Origin: Cohnella cholangitidis
GTDB lineage: Bacteria > Bacillota > Bacilli > Paenibacillales > Paenibacillaceae
DNA length: 64,000 nucleotides
Direction of reading: 5' to 3'
Assembly (NCBI RefSeq): GCF_014107495.1
Contig: NZ_CP041969.1
Location: 6,001,501 to 6,065,500, forward strand
A program made the translations under genes and the position numbers. How positions within the stretch are numbered: the stretch's first letter is position 1; each line of letters opens with the position of its first letter. The notes below the pieces were generated by a model. That model was not told where the DNA came from. It saw only the letters and a list, made by a program, of their open reading frames with translations, and searched no databases. Of the stretch, positions 14,601 to 22,262 are shown in pieces.

Positions 14601-15369
14601 CGCCTCCACTAGGGAATCGAAAGCTGCGCGCCTAAGAGAACAAGCGCAGCGCTGGCAGAGCGAAGGCGCGGACAATGTGCCTGCGGCTACGGTGCAGCCT
14701 CTGCATCAAGAGATTAGCGAGCAGCTCTACCATGTACGGCAAAGGCTTAAATTCCGGTTCAAAGAGCATTTTCAATCGGCGTTCCATCCTTCCGTGCTGC
14801 AGGACGACGGCCGCGATTTGAAGAAGTTGCTTCCAGCGTGCGGAGAAGATCTGAAACGCTCGTTAAGCGAAGATCTGCTGCAGGAGCTTAGGTCGGCAGG
14901 GCTTCGGTTGGAAGGGACGATCCAGACGCTCGCGGAGAAAGCGCTAGGCGCTTTGTCGGGCTTGGCCGAAATGGAACGGGAAGGCTTCTCCCCGGAATCG
15001 GCCGAGCGGGTCCAATTAGAGCTGCCGTTGCCGGAAGTATTCGTGAACGGACCGACTTTCGAGACGAAACACTTATGGGGGGCATTCCGTTCTCCGAAGC
15101 ATTTCTACGAGAAAGAAGGAGCAGCAGCTCTTAGAGAAGAGTTGTACGAAGTCCTGTTCAGGGTAATGGACACGGAGCTGGATAAGCTGAAGCAGCGCTG
15201 GAACGCAGATACCGAAAACACGCTTCACGAAGCGGTTCGCACCGCTTCTCTCCAATGGTCCGAGCAATTGGCCGCGTTCGCGCTAAGCATGAGCCAAACG
15301 CTGCGGGAACCCGGGGAAGAACGAATATTGGCGGATTTGCAAGAGCAGTGGCGTAAAATCAGGCATTAA
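11641..15369 (+). CDS. dynA: Double-headed bacterial dynamin (DynA/YpbR-like)
   Basis: Large membrane-remodelling GTPase with two dynamin units fused in one chain, as in Bacillus subtilis DynA, which tethers and fuses membranes and protects against phage and membrane damage. The 1242-residue product has P-loops GHFSAGKST (near residue 65) and GAFSAGKSS (near residue 660), switch motifs VDTPGVDS and VDTPGADS, and G4-type NQID and NAAD. Long helical, coiled-coil-prone stalks follow each head. GTG 11641 is used because AAAGGAG lies 9 bases before it; it overlaps the nth stop. Longer frames upstream lie inside nth. The second G4 (NAAD in place of N/TKxD) is less canonical than the first. Confidence 0.9.
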   Translation: MSNNAISAPIPTALSDEQQSSEIALFRQSLTKMSERAAANNDPVQAEKFNELSEKLKNGRMTVAFCGHFSAGKSTLVNTLCGASLLPASPIPTSANVVTVVNGEPRAETVFRDANGTVHPSKTIPVEQLHDFAVDGEGVTSIRVSYPVPLLGERMAIVDTPGVDSTDGAHRAATESALHLADVVFYVTDYNHVQSEVNFRFLRSMARWGKPTYLIVNQIDKHREDQISFTEFRDSLGQALSNWDIEPAATVFLSLRQPDHPLSQWEQLLELMRDLQPLATPLMLISAERSAHHLAEQFRQTLHAHNRSARESLQSRLGDEEEAERRQLMRNSLEQSVAELESAGEMRRQRVRVEMDKLLNNANLTPAETREKAQDVLAAMQPGFKVGWLSSAAKTEAERTARLERLEDDFNRQVSAHVTGHLIDILRKEAERSGLRGEELESSIAACFKPVASVWLRDLVKPGAGAEGQAILHYSAEISTELKSAYRKSALQWIDDLQSRFQSDVNAELDVLHRQLASLSEKDEVANAIHKLEQEERSEEQSLLGLLPANTGYADVKLPSPVAVSTDQIDNFAASAASPSGNAQMSDTSSSVANDGNYVAGETPSEHAGRLGTPHGAADMLERSAALLSKVPALRSVADGLQAKAEKFKNRSFTIALFGAFSAGKSSFANAIVGKSALPVSPNPTTATINRIVAPTAEFVDGTALVAMKTSDGFLEDIRHSLGRIGVAKDKLEAAGTDVPRLLALKDPISASELHPRGRPHLAFLTAAAKGWSEYGPLLGQRLTVRDEEYRRFAAEERASCFVAEIDLFVDSPITRSGAVLVDTPGADSINARHTGVAFQYIKNADAVLFVTYYNHAFTEADREFLNQLGNVKDVFELDKMFFIINAADLASSEAELDAVREHVGTQLLKHGIRKPRLFAVSSLNGLQAKQARNAESLQSSGIADFERAFRAFSEEELGGLALASANKELDRVDKLLDSWLQSANADASTRESKAARLREQAQRWQSEGADNVPAATVQPLHQEISEQLYHVRQRLKFRFKEHFQSAFHPSVLQDDGRDLKKLLPACGEDLKRSLSEDLLQELRSAGLRLEGTIQTLAEKALGALSGLAEMEREGFSPESAERVQLELPLPEVFVNGPTFETKHLWGAFRSPKHFYEKEGAAALREELYEVLFRVMDTELDKLKQRWNADTENTLHEAVRTASLQWSEQLAAFALSMSQTLREPGEERILADLQEQWRKIRH

Positions 15370-15386
15370 CATCCATAATCGGCTTT

Positions 15387-15425
15387 CTCCTATCGTCTTT
15401 GGGATAGGAGGGGGCCTTTTCTTTA
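15387..15425 (+). terminator. Terminator after dynA
   Basis: CTCCTATC (15387-15394) pairs with GATAGGAG (15403-15410), followed by GGGGCCTTTTCTTTATTT. Confidence 0.7.
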
Positions 15426-15567
15426 TTTGCCGTACATTTCCTCCGATAACCGTATCAAGTAGGGGATATTCGGTATGAAAAGCGACGATATCGGAGAATA
15501 TCGTTGCATTCCTCGCCCTCAAGCGGCTAATTTCCAACGTAGTGCCGAAAAGGACCGCATAGCGCGT

Positions 15568-15596
15568 TTGCCGGGCGAAATCGATTACGCTACACT
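15568..15596 (+). promoter_or_regulatory. Promoter of the ABC exporter operon
   Basis: TTGCCG (15568-15573), 17-base spacer, TACACT (15591-15596), 31 bases before the TTG start. Confidence 0.55.
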
Positions 15597-15627
15597 GCCG
15601 TAGAAAGCAGTGAGGGGAGGACCATAA

Positions 15628-17442
15628 TTGGATATCTTTAAGGCACTGAAATCGTATTACTGGCAAGATAAAGGATTTCTATGGGGGTCCGTAGTCGGGC
15701 TTGCGATCGCAACCGCGCTCGGACTGGTGTATCCTCTGCTGCTCAGAACGCTGATCGACGACATGATCGTTCCCGGCGAGTATTCGGGAGTTCTCGGTTT
15801 GTCGCTTGCGGCAGTAGGCATTATTTTCGTGAAAGCCGGCTTTCAGTATTTGCACGGCTTTAGCGGAGGGCGTCTTGGCAACAGGCTAGCGTATCGGCTT
15901 CGCAACGGCTGTTACGAGAAGCTGCAGCAATTATCTTTTTCTTACTACGACAAAGCCAGGACCGGGGATTTGATGTCACGCCTGACGGCCGATATCGAAG
16001 GGATTCGGAACTTTATCGGATTCGGATTCGCCCAACTGATGAACACGGGATTTCTGCTTGTTTTCGGCTTCACGATGATGTTCTTCATCGATTGGAAGCT
16101 AACGGTAATGACGTTCGCGATGATTCCTATTCTCGGTTACGTCGCCATCCGGTTCGAACAAAATATTCATCCGGTATTTCGTTCGATTCGTTCGGCCGTC
16201 GGCCGTCTAACGGTTCGCGTGCAAGAAAATATTACGGGAGTAAGAACCGTTAAGTCGTTTGCCCGCGAGCCGTTCGAAATCAACAAGTTCGTGAAAGAAA
16301 ACGTAGATTATCGGGATAATCACCTGCAGTTAGCGGGCGTCTGGGCTAAATATTTCCCGCTGATCGAATTTATCGCCAATCTGAGCGTCGCGGCATTGCT
16401 TCTGGTCGGAGGATGGCGGGTCATCAACGGATCGTTGTCTTTGGGAGATTTGGTCGCGCTTTCAGGGATGCTCGGCCTTATCGTAGCTCCCCTATGGACG
16501 CTAGGATTTCAGATCAACAACTACACGCAATCGAAAGCTTCCGGAGAGCGGCTGCTAGAGCTGCTGAATCAACCGATTTCCGTGAAAAATACGATAAACT
16601 GCCTTGAACTGGACGGGGACGCCGTGAAGGGTCACATTCGCTACGAGGACGTAAGCTTTCGTTATACGAATCGCGACGATCTGCCTTCCGCGCTCCTAGG
16701 GTTTAACCTCGACGCTCCTGCGGGCTCCGTTATCGGCTTGCTGGGAGGCACCGGTTCGGGTAAATCGACCGCGGTCGGATTACTACTAAGAGCGTATGAC
16801 GTTGGCGAAGGTTCGGTCACGCTGGATGGCGTCGATGTAAGGCATATCGATCTGGCGAGCCTGCGCGGCCAAATCGCGATCGTGTTCCAAGAGTCGTTCC
16901 TCTTCTCTACGACGATCAAGGAGAATATCAGCTACGGGTTTCCCGAAGCGAGCCAAGAGGAGATCGAAGAAGCCGCGCGGTTAGCTCAAGCGGACGGATT
17001 TATCCGCGAACTTCCGCTAGGCTACGATACGATCGTGGGAGAGCGCGGAATGGGGCTTTCGGGAGGCCAGAAGCAACGGATCGCGATTGCCAGAGCCCTG
17101 CTCGGCAAACCCAAAATCTTAATTCTCGATGATGCTACTAGCGCTTTGGATATGGAAACGGAGAACGAGATCCAAACCGCGATCCGCCATGTTATGGCCG
17201 GACGCACGGTATTCATGATCGCTCACCGGATTTCTTCGCTTCGCCGCGCCGATGAGATTATCGTGCTGGACCGAGGACATACGATCCAACGCGGCACTCA
17301 CGAGCGGTTAGTCCGTCAGCCGGGCTTGTATCGGGAAACGTACAGAATCCAATACGCGGATCGGCCGGACGAACTGGATCAATCGGCGCTAGACACCGAC
17401 GACTCGGCAGATCGATCAGCGGAAAGACGGGTGACGGGATGA
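15628..17442 (+). CDS. Heterodimeric ABC exporter, degenerate-site subunit
   Basis: Multidrug/lipid-type ABC exporter half (604 residues): six membrane segments (about residues 20-310), then a nucleotide-binding domain with Walker A GGTGSGKST, signature LSGGQKQR and Walker B ILILDDATSA. The residue after the Walker B aspartate is Asp, not the catalytic Glu, as in the degenerate partner of BmrCD/TM287-288-type heterodimers. The TTG start (15628) follows GGGGAGG. Its TGA overlaps the next gene's ATG. The charged C-terminal extension (DTDDSADRSAERR) is unusual. Substrate cannot be told from sequence. Confidence 0.9.
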   Translation: MDIFKALKSYYWQDKGFLWGSVVGLAIATALGLVYPLLLRTLIDDMIVPGEYSGVLGLSLAAVGIIFVKAGFQYLHGFSGGRLGNRLAYRLRNGCYEKLQQLSFSYYDKARTGDLMSRLTADIEGIRNFIGFGFAQLMNTGFLLVFGFTMMFFIDWKLTVMTFAMIPILGYVAIRFEQNIHPVFRSIRSAVGRLTVRVQENITGVRTVKSFAREPFEINKFVKENVDYRDNHLQLAGVWAKYFPLIEFIANLSVAALLLVGGWRVINGSLSLGDLVALSGMLGLIVAPLWTLGFQINNYTQSKASGERLLELLNQPISVKNTINCLELDGDAVKGHIRYEDVSFRYTNRDDLPSALLGFNLDAPAGSVIGLLGGTGSGKSTAVGLLLRAYDVGEGSVTLDGVDVRHIDLASLRGQIAIVFQESFLFSTTIKENISYGFPEASQEEIEEAARLAQADGFIRELPLGYDTIVGERGMGLSGGQKQRIAIARALLGKPKILILDDATSALDMETENEIQTAIRHVMAGRTVFMIAHRISSLRRADEIIVLDRGHTIQRGTHERLVRQPGLYRETYRIQYADRPDELDQSALDTDDSADRSAERRVTG

Positions 17443-19238
17443 GCCGCAAATTCGTATATCAAGACGACGAATTGATCGAAAAGCCTTTTAACTGGAAACA
17501 GGTCGGAAGGTTGATCGGATTCGTTAAGCCCTACAAGTCGGCGGTTACCCGCGTCGTGTTCGTCATGACCGTGTTCGGTATGTTATCCCGCCTGGCGATT
17601 CCGTTCCTCATGAGCATGGCGATCGATAAAGCGATCCATCCCGAGGACGGCAATAGCAGCACGAGCCTCTTGTACGGCCTGGTAGCCGCCATGCTCGTGA
17701 TGTATGCTATGCGATGGTGGGCGCAAAAGTACACGATCCGACAGACGAACGAAATCGGGCAGAAGGTCATTTTCGACTTAAGGGCGGCGTTGTTCCGTCA
17801 TATCCAATCGTTGTCGTTCCGTTTTTTCGACAAACGGCCGGCGGGTTCCGTTCTCGTGAGGGTAACGAACGACGTGAACTCCTTGCAGGATATGTTCACC
17901 AACGGAGTCGTGAACTCCGTCATCGATATCGTTCAACTTATCGGAATCACGATTATATTGCTGGTCATGGAACCGAAGCTCGGGCTTGCCATCATGATAA
18001 CCGTTCCGTTAATGTTCATCGTATCTTCGGCGCTGCGCAAAAAAATCCGCATGGCTTGGCAAGTCGTTCGGATCAAGCAGTCCCGGATTAACTCCCATCT
18101 CAACGAGAGCATCCAAGGAATTCGCGTGACGCAGGCGTTCGCGCAAGAGAAAGAAAATATCGGCTTTTTCGACGGCATGAACAAAAGCAACATCCGGTCG
18201 TGGAATAGAGCCTCGGCTCTCAATCAGTTGTTCGGTCCCGTAATCGAAATTACTTCAGCCGTAGGAACGTTGGTCTTGTTGCTGTACGGAACTTACTTAA
18301 TCCAGTCCGGAGCGATGACTGTAGGCGTGCTGGTAGCCTTCATTACTTATGTAGGAAGCTTCTGGGAACCGATTACGAGACTCGGGAACCTTTACTCCCA
18401 GCTGTTAATCTCGATGTCTTCCGCGGAACGGATTTTCGAGTTTATAGACGAGAAACCGGCCGTGCCGGAGAAGGAAAACGCCGTTAAGCTGTCCAGCCTG
18501 AAGGGCGACGTCAAACTAGAGGGCGTAACGTTCGGTTACGAATCCGATCGTCCGGCGCTTCGCGGCGTCGATCTGGAGGTGAAAGCCGGATTATCGGTCG
18601 CGCTCGTCGGACATACCGGATCTGGCAAAAGCACTATCGTGAACTTGCTTTGCCGCTTCTACGATACGGTAGAAGGAAAAGTACTGTTGGATGGAATGGA
18701 CGTGAGAGACGTTACGATCGAGAGCTTGCGTTCCCAGATCGGCATCGTGCTTCAGGATACGTTTATTTTCTCCGGAACGATCAGGGATAACATTCGGTAT
18801 GGACGGCCCGACGCTACCGACGCGGAAGTGGAAGCCGCGGCTCGTTCGGTCCGGGCTCACGATTTTATCGCGGAATTGCCTAACGGTTACGACACCGAGG
18901 TAGAAGAACGCGGGAATGCTCTATCCGTGGGGCAACGCCAGCTGCTTAGCTTCGCAAGGGCGCTCTTGGCGAATCCGAGAATTCTCGTGCTGGATGAGGC
19001 GACGGCCAGCATCGACACCGAGACGGAGCTGAGAATCCAAGAGGCGCTGTCCACGCTGCTGCAAGGCAGAACGTCCTTCATCGTCGCTCATCGGCTGTCG
19101 ACGATTCGCCATTCCGATCTCATCGTCGTATTGGATCATGGGGAGATCGTGGACAAAGGAACCCACGACGAATTAATGAAACGTCCCGGCCATTATCGGA
19201 ATTTGGTGGACGCGCAATATCGATTCTTATCGGCATAA
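17439..19238 (+). CDS. Heterodimeric ABC exporter, consensus-site subunit
   Basis: Partner of the preceding gene (ATGA overlap), 599 residues, six membrane segments and a nucleotide-binding domain. Walker A is GHTGSGKST and Walker B LVLDEATAS with the catalytic Glu, but the signature is LSVGQRQ instead of LSGGQ. The two subunits are therefore complementary: this one's Walker motifs face the first subunit's intact LSGGQ to form the working site. Closest described types are BmrCD and YfiBC of Bacillus; which of these cannot be decided here. Confidence 0.9.
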   Translation: MSRKFVYQDDELIEKPFNWKQVGRLIGFVKPYKSAVTRVVFVMTVFGMLSRLAIPFLMSMAIDKAIHPEDGNSSTSLLYGLVAAMLVMYAMRWWAQKYTIRQTNEIGQKVIFDLRAALFRHIQSLSFRFFDKRPAGSVLVRVTNDVNSLQDMFTNGVVNSVIDIVQLIGITIILLVMEPKLGLAIMITVPLMFIVSSALRKKIRMAWQVVRIKQSRINSHLNESIQGIRVTQAFAQEKENIGFFDGMNKSNIRSWNRASALNQLFGPVIEITSAVGTLVLLLYGTYLIQSGAMTVGVLVAFITYVGSFWEPITRLGNLYSQLLISMSSAERIFEFIDEKPAVPEKENAVKLSSLKGDVKLEGVTFGYESDRPALRGVDLEVKAGLSVALVGHTGSGKSTIVNLLCRFYDTVEGKVLLDGMDVRDVTIESLRSQIGIVLQDTFIFSGTIRDNIRYGRPDATDAEVEAAARSVRAHDFIAELPNGYDTEVEERGNALSVGQRQLLSFARALLANPRILVLDEATASIDTETELRIQEALSTLLQGRTSFIVAHRLSTIRHSDLIVVLDHGEIVDKGTHDELMKRPGHYRNLVDAQYRFLSA

Positions 19239-19260
19239 TCCAATTCATGAGCTTAATCAA

Positions 19261-19301
19261 GCCGTTCAATCAGCAAGTTATTCGCTGGTTGGACGGTTTT
19301 T
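19261..19301 (+). terminator. Terminator of the exporter operon
   Basis: CCGTTCAATCAGC (19262-19274) pairs with GCTGGTTGGACGG (19284-19296), including G-T pairs, then TTTTT. Confidence 0.75.
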
Positions 19302-19415
19302 GACGTTGCGGCTATTTGAAAAATGCCGACGAAACCGTTATCGTGGAAAGAAGCAGGCTGGAAAAATAAGCGATTCATCGGATTTTGTCCGAAATGACGG
19401 GATTGGGGGAACAGC

Positions 19416-20233
19416 ATGAAGTCGTCTTCCTGGTTGTGGAGAATATTAGGATGGACTACGCTCGTTTGCTTATTGGTTATGGTCACGGGATTCGGTTGGG
19501 CGCTTAAGGATACCTGGTTTCCGAAAACGGGGCTGGCTTTGCCCGAGGCAACCGCGAAGCCCGAGGTGGCTACGGGCGGAGATTGGAGTGCCAAAAACGA
19601 GCTGTACGTTGCCGCGCTTGGCGATTCCTTAACGAAAGGTACTGGGGACGCGACGGGAAAAGGTTACGTTACGCGCGTAATCGACCTTCTGTCCGAGCAA
19701 ATGGACAAGCCGGTCTATCTGGTGAACAATATGGCGATTAACGGTCAACGGGCGGATCAGCTCATGAACCGCTTGGACGAGGTCGGATACAGGAACGCGC
19801 TCGGCAAAGCCGACATTATTCTCATGACGATAGGCGGCAACGACTTGTTCCAGATCGCCCAGAACGGCGGTTCCATGGCGGAGGGCGGGGATTTGTCGCC
19901 GGAGCTCTTATCCGAGCGGCTGCCCGATGCGCAGCCGCGGTTAGAAACGGTATTCCACAAGATTAGAGCACTCAACCCTAGCGCTCGCATTATTTACGTC
20001 GGACTATATAATGCATTTTACGATTTACCCGAAATGGTGCCGGCAAGCAATACCGTAGCGGAGTGGAACGACTATGCGTTCGCATTGGCGAAAGCGGACG
20101 GCAACGCGACCGTCGTTCGACGTACGACTTGTTCGAATTTAATTTGAAACGTTATTTGTCTTCGGATCATTTTCACCCCAATGAATTCGGCTACGAGCGA
20201 ATATCGGATAGAATCGTGCAGGCGCTGCAATAA
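19416..20233 (+). pseudogene. GDSL/SGNH-family esterase, frameshifted near the 3' end
   Basis: A membrane-anchored or secreted SGNH hydrolase. It has a hydrophobic N-terminal segment (residues 7-30), block I ALGDSLTKG with nucleophile Ser71, block II around NMAINGQ, and block III TIGGNDLF. The main frame ends early at 20147 with an unrelated tail (RRTTCSNLI). One base back, the frame continues YDLFEFNLKRYLSSDHFHPN to LQ-stop at 20233, which supplies the missing catalytic Asp/His block V (DHFHP). Restoring one C near 20118 (GTT-CCG-ACG, giving V-P-T) rejoins them. So the gene lost one base, or the assembly did. As written the product lacks the catalytic His. Related lipoprotein esterases act on wall or lipid esters; the substrate is unknown. 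Confidence 0.8.
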
Positions 20234-20256
20234 AATCGGCGGGAGGTGTTCATTCG

Positions 20257-21222
20257 ATGAGCGCAAAGACTAAGGAAACGGTATTGTCCGTTCAAGGGCT
20301 TAAGAAGTCGATCGGACGCAAACAGATCATTCACGAAGTATCGTTCGACGTGTATGCAGGTGAAATCTTCGGTTTCCTTGGGCCGAACGGCTCAGGGAAA
20401 ACGACGACGATCCGGATGCTGGTCGACCTGATAAAGCCTTCGGCGGGCAAGATCGTCGTATGCGGAGACGATATCGGTATTCATCCGGATAAGGCGCTCT
20501 CCCATATCGGGTGCATCGTCGAAAATCCCGAGATGTACGGTTACATGACAGGTTGGGAAAATCTCGAGCACTTTGCCCGGATGCAAGCGGGAATTACGGA
20601 GTTCAGAATTCAGGAAGTCGTCGATATCGTAGGGCTTGACCAAAGAATCCACGATAAAGTCAAAACGTATTCTCTAGGCATGCGACAACGTCTGGGCATC
20701 GCCCAAGCGTTGCTAGGCAAACCTAAATTGCTGATTCTGGACGAACCGACCAACGGCTTGGACCCGAAGGGAATTAAAGAACTGAGGGAATTTATTCGTA
20801 AGCTAGCGGAGACCGGCATGAGCTTGTTCATCTCCAGTCATCTTTTGAGCGAAATCCAATTGATGTGCGATCGCGTCGCGATTATCGCGCGCGGCGAAGT
20901 GATCGCGGTAGGAGAGGTCGAAGAGCTGGTATCCCAGGCTGGCACTTATACGGTATGGCAAGTCAACCGACCGAACGATGCGAAGAGAATGCTCGGAGAG
21001 CAACAAGACGTCCAGCTCGTACCCGATGACGATCATCGGATCGACGAGTCGCTGTTATCCGGCCTTCACGATCCCATTATTACGATTATGGACGAGAACC
21101 GGGTAAGCGAATGGGTGAATCGTTTCGTTGCCGCGGGAATCTCCATTCATTCCGTTCAGCGCGTTGCGCCATCTTTGGAGGAGCTATTCTTGAAGTTGAC
21201 GGAGGGGGAGAAAATTGGCTAA
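20257..21222 (+). CDS. ABC transporter ATP-binding protein, BcrA-like
   Basis: ATPase (321 residues) with Walker A GPNGSGKTT, signature YSLGMRQRL (S-L-G-M-R-Q in place of LSGGQ, usual for this drug/bacitracin class) and Walker B LLILDEPTNGLDP. The C-terminal 80 or so residues are the regulatory extension of the BcrA/NatA class. GGGAGGTG precedes ATG 20257. The next gene's TTG start lies inside its last codons, so both are translated together. Likely exports a peptide or lipid-active compound. Confidence 0.88.
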   Translation: MSAKTKETVLSVQGLKKSIGRKQIIHEVSFDVYAGEIFGFLGPNGSGKTTTIRMLVDLIKPSAGKIVVCGDDIGIHPDKALSHIGCIVENPEMYGYMTGWENLEHFARMQAGITEFRIQEVVDIVGLDQRIHDKVKTYSLGMRQRLGIAQALLGKPKLLILDEPTNGLDPKGIKELREFIRKLAETGMSLFISSHLLSEIQLMCDRVAIIARGEVIAVGEVEELVSQAGTYTVWQVNRPNDAKRMLGEQQDVQLVPDDDHRIDESLLSGLHDPIITIMDENRVSEWVNRFVAAGISIHSVQRVAPSLEELFLKLTEGEKIG

Positions 21223-22204
21223 TCTGCTTGCGTTAATCCAGAACGAGACGATAAAGGTATGGAAAAAGAAACGTTTTGCGGTCGTCGTCCTTATTTTGCT
21301 TATTCTTATTCCGATCTTCGTCTATGCCCAAATGAAGATAGCCCAGAACAGCGCCGAGAAGTTCCACGCGGACTGGCGGACCGAGCTGCAAAGCCGGATT
21401 ACGGACAACACCAATGCCCTCAGCAGCGATAGAATTCCGGAAGAATGGAAAGAGTGGCGCAGAGCGCTCGTGCAGCAACTGCAGTATTACCTCGATCACG
21501 ACATCAATCCGGAGTCGCCGAACGGCGTTACTTTTACGCGCCGATTCATGGACAACGCCGTTACTTTATTCGTCCCGTTGATGGTGCTTGCCATCGCCTC
21601 CGATCTTGTATCGTCGGAGCGAGGGACGGGGACGATCAAGATGCTGCTGACGAGACCGGTTCGCAGATGGCGGATTTTATTTTCCAAGCTGGCGGCTCTG
21701 ACGCTTTACGTTTCTCTAATTATGATTACGACGGTCGTGCTCTGTTATTTGATCTCCGGCCTTGTGTTCGGTTATAAGGGCTGGGGAGAACCGGTATTCG
21801 TCGGGTTTAAGGTTCAAGGAGCCGACGTGGATACATCCGGGGTTCATGCGGTCACGCAAGGCGTCTACTTGTTGATGCAGACGGGACTCATTTGGTTTTC
21901 CGCCATGGTCGTAGCCATTATCGCATTGATGGTATCGGTGCTCGTACGCAGCACGGCAGCGAGCTTCGTCACGATGATGGCAACGATCATCGCGGGAACG
22001 ATATTGTCGAATATGGCTTCTTCTTGGCAGAGCGCCAAATATTTGTTCAACGTGAACCTGGAGCTATCGTCATACTTAAGGGGGACGCCGCCTCCGATCG
22101 AAGGCATGACGCTCGGATTTTCGCTGGTGATTCTAGGCATTTGGGGAGTTGCCGCGCTTATCGTTTCATTCACTGTCTTTACGAAGCAAGACATCTTGAA
22201 TTAG
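21215..22204 (+). CDS. ABC transporter permease, ABC-2 type
   Basis: Membrane partner of the preceding ATPase (329 residues). It has one N-terminal helix (RFAVVVLILLILIPIFV), an extracytoplasmic loop of about 80 residues, then five more segments including the FVPLMVLAIASDLVSSERGTGTIK block typical of ABC-2 permeases. The TTG start (21215) follows GAGGGGG and overlaps the ATPase gene by 8 bases. It is followed closely by a perfect palindrome and parE. Confidence 0.85.
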   Translation: MANLLALIQNETIKVWKKKRFAVVVLILLILIPIFVYAQMKIAQNSAEKFHADWRTELQSRITDNTNALSSDRIPEEWKEWRRALVQQLQYYLDHDINPESPNGVTFTRRFMDNAVTLFVPLMVLAIASDLVSSERGTGTIKMLLTRPVRRWRILFSKLAALTLYVSLIMITTVVLCYLISGLVFGYKGWGEPVFVGFKVQGADVDTSGVHAVTQGVYLLMQTGLIWFSAMVVAIIALMVSVLVRSTAASFVTMMATIIAGTILSNMASSWQSAKYLFNVNLELSSYLRGTPPPIEGMTLGFSLVILGIWGVAALIVSFTVFTKQDILN

Positions 22205-22221
22205 AATAAACGGTAGTGCGT

Positions 22222-22239
22222 TTGCGCTTGCAAGCGCAA
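22222..22239. repeat. 18-bp perfect palindrome upstream of parE
   Basis: TTGCGCTTGCAAGCGCAA, ending 24 bases before the parE GTG. There is no T-run, so it is not a clear terminator; it could be an operator or an RNA hairpin next to the binding site AAGGAGG. Confidence 0.5.
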
Positions 22240-22262
22240 GAGATGAGCAAGGAGGTCCATTC

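Noticed and set aside
15475..15603. A 42-codon frame between dynA and the ABC exporter
   Set aside because: No ribosome binding site, and it contains the exporter promoter; more likely non-coding.
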